Shown piece by piece: positions 52,917 through 60,373 of a stretch of DNA of 60,373 bases (position 1 is its first letter; each line of letters opens with the position of its first letter). The notes under the pieces were generated by a model. That model was given only the letters and a program-made list of their open reading frames with translations, had not been told where the DNA came from and ran no database searches. A program made the translations under genes and the position numbers. The stretch lies in NCBI GenBank assembly GCA_003194525.1, contig NBIV01000345.1, positions 1 through 60,373 on the forward strand. The letters are read 5' to 3'. The DNA is from Gracilariopsis chorda. Lineage: Eukaryota; Rhodophyta; Florideophyceae; Gracilariales; Gracilariaceae.

Positions 52917-53435
52917 TCATGAATTAACACTTTTAAAGTTTTCCATAAACTTGTGCTCACGAAGTTCGTTGATTACAAATCGAAGATGCTTCAAATGTTT
53001 TTCTTTGTTCTTACTATACATAAGAATGTCATCTAGATATACTAAGACGAACATGTCTATGTATTCGCTCAGAACCGTATCCATCAGGCTCATAAATGAC
53101 GCTGGGGCATTGGTAAGACTAAAAGGAAGTACGAGGAACCCAAAGTCACCGTATCTTGTACGGAAGGCTGTTCTCGGGATTGAGTGTTCGGAAAGACTTA
53201 TTTGATGATACCCTGTACGAAGATCTAGTTTTGAAAGTATTCTAGAGCCACTTAGCTGATCGAGTATGTCATCAATCTGGGGTATGGGGTAACTATTCTT
53301 CACCATTAATTTGTTTAATCCTCGGTAGTCAGTGCATAGTCTCAATGCTTCATCTTTTTTGGCGACGAATAGGTACGGGTACACCCCAAGTGCTTGAACT
53401 TGGTCGGATGAAACCCTGTTGAAGTAATTCATCAA
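52917..53435 (-). pseudogene. Gypsy reverse transcriptase
   Basis: A 172-codon open part of the RT: YLFVAKKDEALRLCTDYRGL, NSYPIPQIDDILDQL, SKLDLRTGYHQI, TRYGDFGFLVLPFSLTNAPA, and the active site FVLVYLDDILMYSKN with both aspartates intact. The frame is lost at both ends. It copies element RNA to DNA in functional relatives. Confidence 0.9.
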
Positions 53436-53899
53436 GCTGCTTACGTAGTGCTGTAAGTTCTTTATCTGACATAAGATATACTGCTTTCTTGAGTGGCGTA
53501 GAACCAGGCAGTAGGTCGATATGAAAGTCTGGTTCTCGCTTCGGGGGTAGTTTTCTGGGATTTGGTCTGGAAATACATATTTAAATTCACCTAAAGATGA
53601 CTGCTGGTTGGGATTTTCTAGTTCTGTATTTTCTGGCTCATTTTGTGGGCGTACAAGAACTTCAGATACTGGTAACTTCTTCCGTATGCATTTCTTGATA
53701 GTTTTGATTGTTGTATTATTGTTCTTTCGTTTCCATTTAGCGTTAATGACAACTCGTTCATTTTCTTGGGAAATGATATGGCGTTGGTTCGGTGTTTGAC
53801 ATAGGGGTTGTAATGGTTAAGCAAGTTTTTTTCCAAGAATTGCGTCATATCCGTACAATGGGCAGATTGAGAACCGCCTCTTCCCTTTGAGGTGTCCTA

Positions 53900-54110
53900 T
53901 TTCCAATGTGACACCATCTTTATCAGTCTCTTCTAAAACGTTGGTGGATCCATTTGCCATCTCTGCTTAGTAGTTCGTTTTGACTGCTGGAACTCCCATG
54001 CGTTTAACGAAAGACTTTGAAATGTAGCTGATTTCGGATCCGTTATCTAAGAACACTTTAAATATTTTTCCGTTTACGCGTATTGGCTCAAATAACTGTC
54101 CTGGGGCTGG
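53900..54110 (-). pseudogene. Gypsy aspartic protease remnant
   Basis: On the minus strand near 54060 the peptide KVFLDNGSEISYISKSFVKR has the aspartic protease pattern (LDxGS). A stop follows, and a flap-like hydrophobic block is seen near 53900 (ICPLYGYDAILG). Confidence 0.6.
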
Positions 54111-54279
54111 GGTTTCAAATGGTGATGCAAGGTTTGACGTTAAAAGTCTGTATTTCTTGTGGCCTAATTTGGTATTCGCACTCGGGTGTTCCGTGCGTTC
54201 GTCGACCCTGACATACGTCTTAGAAATCTTGGTTGTTTCTGTGGGTAAGGTGGTTTCACCTGGAACTGTTCACATGTGA

Positions 54280-54924
54280 GTCAGTTCCTCTAAGAGTATT
54301 TTGGGCAGCATGGGTCGTTCGCTCTGTGACCTGGTCTTCTGCAACGGAAACAAATTCCATTCTTGTGGCAGTGATCTCTGGCTTCTACGGTAAGCCTCTC
54401 TAACTTCACGGTTCCGATTTACATTGGTACGGGTCCATTTTTATGCCGGTGGCCACCCGCTCCTCTGCCAAATCTACTGGAACCTTCTCTTTTGTACGCT
54501 GACTTGACTCTTTCCGCATCTTTCATCGCATGTATGACAGAGTTGTATTCCTTTGTACAATGCTCTTCAGTCCTCTTTTGGATCTTTCTATTTGTTTTTC
54601 CACACTGATATTGGGAATATCCAGTATGATCTTCAGAAAATCCTCATTGTACTGCTGGACGTCCTCCATTTGTTTCCACTTGATCAGTTTCTCACGATCA
54701 AGCTTTTCCTTGTTCAGTATTCTGAAACGGGTCTCCAGACCGTCGAATAGCTCGTCGCGTGTGGTGAAATCTGGCCCATTTTTTACTTGGGCGAGGTACC
54801 ACTCGTGAGCTGCTCCACCAATATAGCTGAGCGCTATGGGGACTGCTTTGTAATTTGAGGTTTCTTCCAGATAGTTCCGTACATGTGTGATCCAACTATC
54901 AATTTTCTGCTTTCCAGTAAACAC
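54280..54924 (-). pseudogene. gag: Gypsy gag with zinc knuckle
   Basis: The open frame 54924-54523 reads a retrotransposon Gag core: KIDSWITHVRNYLEETSNYK, ALSYIGGAAHEWYLAQV, FDGLETRFRI, DVQQYNEDFLKIILDIPNIS. Further on, near 54350, CFRCRRPGHRANDPCC is a near-canonical CCHC knuckle. Frames differ between the two parts. Gag would form the particle that packages element RNA. Confidence 0.8.
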
Positions 54925-55350
54925 AATGGGTTTATTGATCTTTGGTGAGGAAGAAAATTCGCCTCTAAAACTCAGGAGGAGGGTGAGAGCGGACTCAAGC
55001 TATGAGATCTTCTGTTCAGCTTCTCTTTTCAGTCTTTCCAATTTACCATGCGTATCTTCCAGCGCTCGGCCCAGATTTTGTATAATCTGGTTTGCACGGG
55101 ACTGCGGTGAGGGCGCAGTATTGCTTGGGGTGCTCGACATTGCGCAGAATCAAGTGAAACAAAAAACTTTGCCGAATGGGTCGGAGTATTGGGCTCACTG
55201 GAAACACAAAATTGGTCAGAAATACATATTCAGTATGATCTGGATTTCTGTGGCTCATCCAAGCTTGGAGAGCTTGGTGTAGCAAAATCCACCAAGGCTG
55301 GATGGTTACCCGTTTCAGGTAAGCGCATTACTTACTTGCGATGCTACCTA

Positions 55351-56002
55351 TGTTAGGAACAGAGGTACAGTGGTTGAATTGGTTGGAAATCGATGGTGAT
55401 GATCCGCGTTAGAAGTTCGAAACATCCATCAGGGCTTATATAGAGCTTCTAGTCTAGTTCTATCAGTGCCACTAGTCGATAAGAATTCGTCCGATTTAAA
55501 CCGTATGACGCTTGGTGTTCGTGATGGCCTCCGTACGCGACCGGTTTACCAGGTTCAGTGCCAGATCTAGTCGTTTGATGACTTGACAAATTCCATCAAT
55601 GCTGATGACTTGTCATCAGACAAGGTCTTGATGATCTGGCATGGACCCAGGGTGCCAGTGATGACTTGGTACGACTCCCTCGGGAATCTTTCATGACCTT
55701 TCGATCCCTCCTGTACCGTGTGAAGTGTCTGTCAACGTTGTGAGTAGTAAGCAATGTGTACTTAAGAGAAAATATGTCCACGTGGTGAATCAAGACTTAT
55801 TTGACATGAAAATGTTGTCATGTCATATGGACAGGGTGTCACGAAGATGTCAACTCGGGTTCGAGACCAGATTTGTATGGCACATGGGTAACTGATTTTT
55901 TCAGCAGATTGAGTAGAATAAAATTAGCTGGCTTGCGCACGTTAGAAATACTCCTAGAGCCAACTATATTCATAGAAAGGTAAATAATAACTAATTCTAG
56001 CA
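55351..56002 (-). repeat. Gypsy 5' LTR
   Basis: 652 bp, TGTTAGG to CTAGCA. The adjoining inner bases on the minus strand read TAGGTAGCATCG; GGTAGCA would fit the 3' end of initiator tRNA-Met, but the match is short and uncertain. Confidence 0.93.
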
Positions 56003-58200
56003 CACTGCTCCTTGGTTTTGTCGAGGAGCAGTCCGTTTGCGATCACCACCTCCCAATTACTTTCATACTGCTGCCCGTTCAAAGACGTTGCGTCTTCATA
56101 GGAACTGGAGCCATGATTTCTGAGCAGCAAACGTATAGCTAAGAGATCAGTGCAGGACGGTGACACACTTTTGATTATCGCCACACACTGCTCATCTTCT
56201 ATGTGCTGTACCACGTAAATGAGTGGATCGCATTCTTCTACGGGCAGCTAATTGCTGTGACTGTCGTGTTGACTAAGCACACGGGCAGGAAGCATGCAAT
56301 ACAAACGCACCTTTTCAATGTAGGCAAGTTAGTCCAGGGTCGCATATGCTTCGGGTCTTGCAAATTATCTCTCCAGCACAAACAGCTTCGATGAAGAATC
56401 TATCTGATTTGATCTCAGCAGAAACTTATGCTCTCCTTCGAAGTGAATGGACAGTCGCTGTACTGCAGGTATGATGTTCTCATGGCGAAACTCGAAGTAT
56501 TCTCCGAGCTGAGCTGACCACGCCCACCACATGCGCACGCGTGTATGCGTGGATCTCATTCTGCATCTGCCCTCCTTGTGTTTGATCTTTCTCCTTGCAA
56601 GCCTCATTTGCACCAACCATACTGAGCATCAACTCCTGCAAATTGGGTTGCTTAAAGACGTACGTCATCAGATAGGCCACTGTGCCTACCCTCCTTGCGT
56701 TCGTTTTACTTTCATATGGCAGGGGTACCTAATGGTCAGAGTTGGATTGTACCCCATAATCTTCAGGTCTTATTGGCTTCTTCTGTGGTAGATAAAGTGA
56801 CGTGTGCCGTCCTCAATGTAAATCCCCAGCACAGTCATGGTGCTGTCGTATCCAAACCTGCACCGCCCAGCACTTTTTTCACAGTATGTGGAGTGGCGGT
56901 GCCTGTGCATATAATGAGGCCAGGCAATCCGTCTTCTTCCCTGGGAAGGAGTACTTCTGCACAAATCAGCTCATTGATAACATCAATGCCTTCATTCACG
57001 CCCCCTTCGATACACACGAGGATGAGCCATATTGAGCTCTTGAAACTCAAGCTTTGATGCAACCCTCAAACAGTTCATTCCAAATATATGCTCCGAATTC
57101 TTCTCGAAGGTTTTAGTGAAGTAATTTACGAACTGTTCGTATACTCTCGCGACCAGATCCGGTCGCACAAATGGTCAATAGCGGTTACGCGGTGTCATAA
57201 ATGCACTAAATTGCTGGTGTCTACACCAAGGCGCTGGATGTCATCTTGCCAGATGATCATGGTGATTGTAATGACGAGAGAAGATATTTCTCTACTTTGT
57301 ATGATCCTCTTTTCATCCACTTGCTTGCCATTCCAGTACGCTGCTGAGTTGAACGAGTCACCGGGGAGACAAATAAGTCCTATATGCACCAACTGGGATG
57401 GTGACGCTTGACCAGTTTGCAGTTGTGCTTGCTGGATCTTTTGCTTTTGTACAGTGCATGCATGTTGTTCTGTGTCCAGGAAACTCAGTCACATGTCCTC
57501 AATGTTTTTTGGGTGCGAAGCATTTACATCTGCGTCAACCGTCCACTGTTCAGAATGATGTTGTCTGAATAGAGTCGTTGCTTCGTGCTCTCAGCCAAAG
57601 TCAGCTTTTGGAGCTTCCATACATTGAAGCTTAGACTTGAAGATTGCTTTGTGAATGTTTTTACAGCCAAATAGAGGCCTGTGTCAAATGGTTCGTTCTA
57701 GTCGCCGTACGGGTAGAAAAAGGAAAAGGCTCGTTTCCCTGCAAGTTTCGACGCAGGCTTGGAAGTCGGTAAAGCACTTGCGATTTGTTATTTGCATTTG
57801 CAGTCGCGCCATCTCCAGAAGCATCGGCAGCAGCCGTTCCAAAGGCGTGATATTCGGTCAGGGTTCCTTTGACCAAAAGCGGTACTTGGGACTGCAATCA
57901 GTACAGCCCATTTGGATCATCGACCATCGTTCTCATCATGTTTGGCTCTCTGAGCATCGTAAGGTGGGGGACCTGCATTGGCATGAAGAGCACTGACTGT
58001 GGCATTTCTGATTCCTCCGTATCAATGTACGACTACATTTTTTTTTTGTTTCACGCACGCTGATATTCAGGGCGGTTTCCTCTTTCTTTTGCTGCAGTTC
58101 CGTGCTAAGCATGAATCGGCACCACTCCCGCACAACATCTGTCTTGGGCTGGATCACATCGTATACCCTGGAGACGATGTCTCTTACGCTAATATCCTGA
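56003..58200 (-). pseudogene. Broken minus-strand coding debris
   Basis: Protein-like runs occur in changing frames: QQYESNWEVVIANGLLLDKT (56080-56010), QLGEYFEFRHENIIPAVQRL (near 56500), VCIEGGVNEGIDVINELICA and LPGLIICTGTATPHTVKKVL (57020-56870), ISSLVITITMIIWQDDIQRL (near 57270). The GGVNEG ... GLIICTGTATP part faintly recalls the nucleotide-sensing SLOG fold of TRPM channels (EGGPxT ... VVxGSGxA), but I would not rely on it. The gypsy element lies directly beside it and may have interrupted it. Confidence 0.3.
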
Positions 58201-58800
58201 ATAAAAACACGCCCAGTGGCAGGCCCTTATAGTATTGTTACTTGTAAGTATGGGCTACGAAAGCGTTTTAGGCGCTGTCGGCTTGGGCATGGTACTGAAA
58301 GAGAACGTTGACCTAGTGGTGGAAACGCTGTATGCGCGTGTATGTGCATTTTTGACCCCTTGTGTGGAGGACGTCGTCCTGTAGGCACTGTATGATACAT
58401 TCCGGACGGGCTGAAAATGGTGGACACAGATTATACAGGACAGTGTTTTGCAAAAAACGTTGCCCTGTGTTCAAAAAATTAATATTTTTCACCCCCCATA
58501 GGACATGGTTTTGGAACGATTTGGCACGTGCCCGGTGCGTGCACCACAAAAGTGGGGTTTTGAGGTACGTAAAGGCATGGTCCGTGCCAAAACGAACCTG
58601 CTCTAGCACAACTTTTTTTGCGTATTCCGTCAGACGCGTGCAAGTGATTATGCGTGTGTTAGTGAAGCGCAATTGCTCCGTCTGAGCTGCGTTTGTCTTC
58701 GCTTTTGAAACATATTGGGCTTCGCAGAGCGCTCTTAGCACTTTGTGTTTGTTGAGGTGTGTACGATTGGCTTGTTCATGTTGGATATGTGGTTTTAGCT
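58201..58800. other. Unassigned subtelomeric sequence
   Basis: Both strands carry ~110-140-codon frames (58313-58741 minus, 58362-58685 plus) over the same DNA, and neither has a motif. No gene is called. Confidence 0.35.
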
Positions 58801-59570
58801 TTCATTACCCTTCGGAAGGGAAGGGGTTCTAAGGTAGCTGTTTTGATAATAGAGTCTAGGGCTTGTACAGTGGCTTTTAAAGTTTACGGCTACATGGTGT
58901 CCTATGTATGCTACAGGTTTGTAGGGTTTATAGTGGATTCTACAAATGAAGACATCATAGTGATTTTCCGGATAACTTGTTCTAGCTTTAAGGGTGTTTA
59001 GTTTAGCTGTACTATGTACCATAAATGGTTGCGAAGGCACGTTTAGCGGTTTTAAACTTGGATAGGGGTTTCTACACCTCCACAGGTGTTAGGGGTTCGT
59101 AATAAGACCGATGGTGATTGAAAAGTAGTTGTAAGAGTCTGTAGTGCTTTGGGCTCTAGAGGTCTTTTAGAGTATTGAGAAATACATGTTTTATGTATAG
59201 GGGTTTTAGGGGTCTGTGTGAACGGAGAGGTTCTATATCCTACTAGTATGAATTTGTCAGCTTCGAGCGTTTTGGCACCATATGGTGCATGTCAGTGATT
59301 CGAGTGCACTGACGTGTGCACTCAGATCTACACTGCATTCAAGGTATGTTGAATTTTGGGTTAAGTTTGCGGACTCACTGGAACGCCGTAAATTTTACAA
59401 TTTTTTGGCGGACTACATGCTATACAGTGAAATGGCGGTCTGATTGCTCCCTTCGAGTGTAGCCTGCGTTACACTACCAAAAGGTAGGAACCGGTGTTTT
59501 CACGTCTATAGCTATAGAGACCAATGTTTTTTTGGATTAGCGAATGGGGGATGGTTTCGTGGATATTAGG
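58801..59570. other. T/G-rich subtelomere with telomere-like seeds
   Basis: Base composition shifts to T and G on the plus strand. Isolated telomere-like strings appear (GGGGTTCTAAGG near 58824, TTAGGGGTTC near 59090, GGGGTTTTAGGGG near 59200-59213) before the array proper. No gene is recognised. Confidence 0.6.
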
Positions 59571-60373
59571 TTTTCAGGTTTTAGGGGTTTTTAGGGGTTT
59601 TTAGGGGTTTTAGGGGTTTTTAGGGGTTTTTTAGGGGTTTTTAGGGGTTTTTTAGGGGTTTTTAGGGGATTTTAGGGGTTTTTAGGGGTTTTTAGGGGTT
59701 TTTTTAGGGGTTTTTAGGGGTTTTTTAGGGGTTTTTAAGGGGTTTTTAGGGGTTTTTAGGGGTTTTTTAGGGGTTTTTAGGGGTTTTTTTAGGGGTTTTT
59801 AGGGGATTTTAGGGGATTTTAGGGGATTTTAGGGGTTTTTAGGGGATTTTGGGGTTTTTAGGGGATTTTAGGGGATTTTAGGGGATTTTAGGGGTTTTTA
59901 GGGGTTTTAGGGGTTTTTAGGGGTTTTTAGGGGTTTTTTTAGGGGGTTTTTAGGGGTTTTTTAGGGGTTTTTAGGGGATTTTAGGGGATTTTAGGGGTTT
60001 TTAGGGGATTTTAGGGGTTTTAGGGTTTTTAGGGGTTTTTAGGGGTTTTTAGGGGTTTTAGGGGTTTTTAGGGGTTTTTAGGGGTTTTTTAGGGGATTTA
60101 GGGGTTTTTAGGGGATTTTTAGGGGTTTTTTAGGGGTTTTTAGGGGTTTTTAGGGGTTTTTTAGGGGTTTTTTTAGGGGTTTTTAGGGGATTTTAGGGGA
60201 TTTTAGGGGATTTTAGGGGTTTTTAGGGGTTTTTAGGGTTTTTAGGGGTTTTTTTAGGGGTTTTTAGGGGTTTTTAGGGGTTTTTAGGGGTTTTAGGGGT
60301 TTTTTAGGGGTTTTTAGGGGTTTTTTAGGGGTTTTTAGGGGTTTTTAGGGGTTTTTAGGGTTTTTAGGGGTTT
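59571..60373 (+). repeat. Telomeric repeat array, TTTTTAGGGG-type
   Basis: About 800 bp of tandem repeats reaches the window end. The main unit is TTTTTAGGGG, with 4-7 T, occasional ATTTTAGGGG units in runs, and rare AGGG units. The G-rich strand runs 5' to 3' toward the end, as required for a right chromosome terminus. Confidence 0.85.

Larger units (their letters stand above)
49562..56002 (-). mobile_element. Ty3/gypsy chromodomain retrotransposon, degraded
   Basis: Two 652-bp LTRs (49562-50213 and 55351-56002) enclose gag, zinc knuckle, protease, RT, RNase H, integrase and a chromodomain in that order on the minus strand, followed by an extra ORF. The right LTR begins TGTTAGG and the left TATTAGG; they end CTAGCA and CTAACA. 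LTR divergence is plainly greater than in the copia element, and the coding region is broken by many frameshifts and stops, so this is the older insertion. Flanking bases (CAGGC and CACTG) do not match, so no target duplication is visible. A purine tract (AGGGGAAAGTGA) adjoins the 3' LTR. Confidence 0.93.

Noticed and set aside
49562..56002. Envelope gene making the gypsy element retrovirus-like
   Set aside because: The extra 3' ORF has no signal peptide, membrane segment or cleavage site that I can see.

Overview
The window is eukaryotic nuclear DNA from the right end of a chromosome. It ends in about 800 bp of G-rich telomere-type repeat (unit close to TTTTTAGGGG). It carries LTR retrotransposons, piggyBac and PIF/Harbinger DNA transposons, C2H2 zinc finger, Argonaute, DHHC and F-box sequences, TATA boxes about 85-125 bp upstream of start codons, and rare short introns (81 and 93 nt, GT..AG). 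Moderate GC, few introns and small isolated genes amid dense transposon debris suggest a protist or alga. A red alga is my guess, but nothing here proves it.

Layout. From 1 to 5 kb there is a broken unrecognised coding region, an intact 301-aa unknown gene and an intact glutamine-rich zinc finger gene with a TATA box. From 6 to 17 kb lies gene debris: an ankyrin-DHHC palmitoyltransferase pseudogene, a minisatellite, a hairpin-rich repeat, a piggyBac transposase remnant and an F-box/LRR pseudogene. From 17.3 to 20.2 kb there is a valyl-tRNA synthetase fragment and a PIF/Harbinger transposase with two nonsense codons. From 20.5 to 25.7 kb there is an almost complete Ty1/copia element on the minus strand with 301/302-bp LTRs. 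From 26.1 to 26.9 kb there is a sulfotransferase-like gene with one intron. From 28.2 to 29.0 kb there are two Argonaute PIWI fragments in inverted orientation. At 35.6-36.6 kb there is a TraB-family gene, and at 39.4-40.0 kb a gene for a secreted protein with two 8-cysteine repeats. From 44.5 to 48 kb two related PIF-like transposase remnants lie in opposite orientations around a hairpin-rich repeat. From 49.56 to 56.0 kb there is a degraded Ty3/gypsy chromodomain element on the minus strand with 652-bp LTRs and an extra 3' ORF. The last 4 kb is gene debris, then subtelomere and telomere.

The genes that look functional are the zinc finger, 301-aa, sulfotransferase-like, TraB and Cys-rich genes. 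They are single-copy and widely spaced, with no sign of a shared pathway. The dominant theme is a subtelomeric graveyard: many pseudogenes keep one reading frame across hundreds of codons and are broken mainly by single stop codons. Inverted repeats with unrelated arm sequences recur throughout. Identities rest on motif recognition by eye; no database search was possible.
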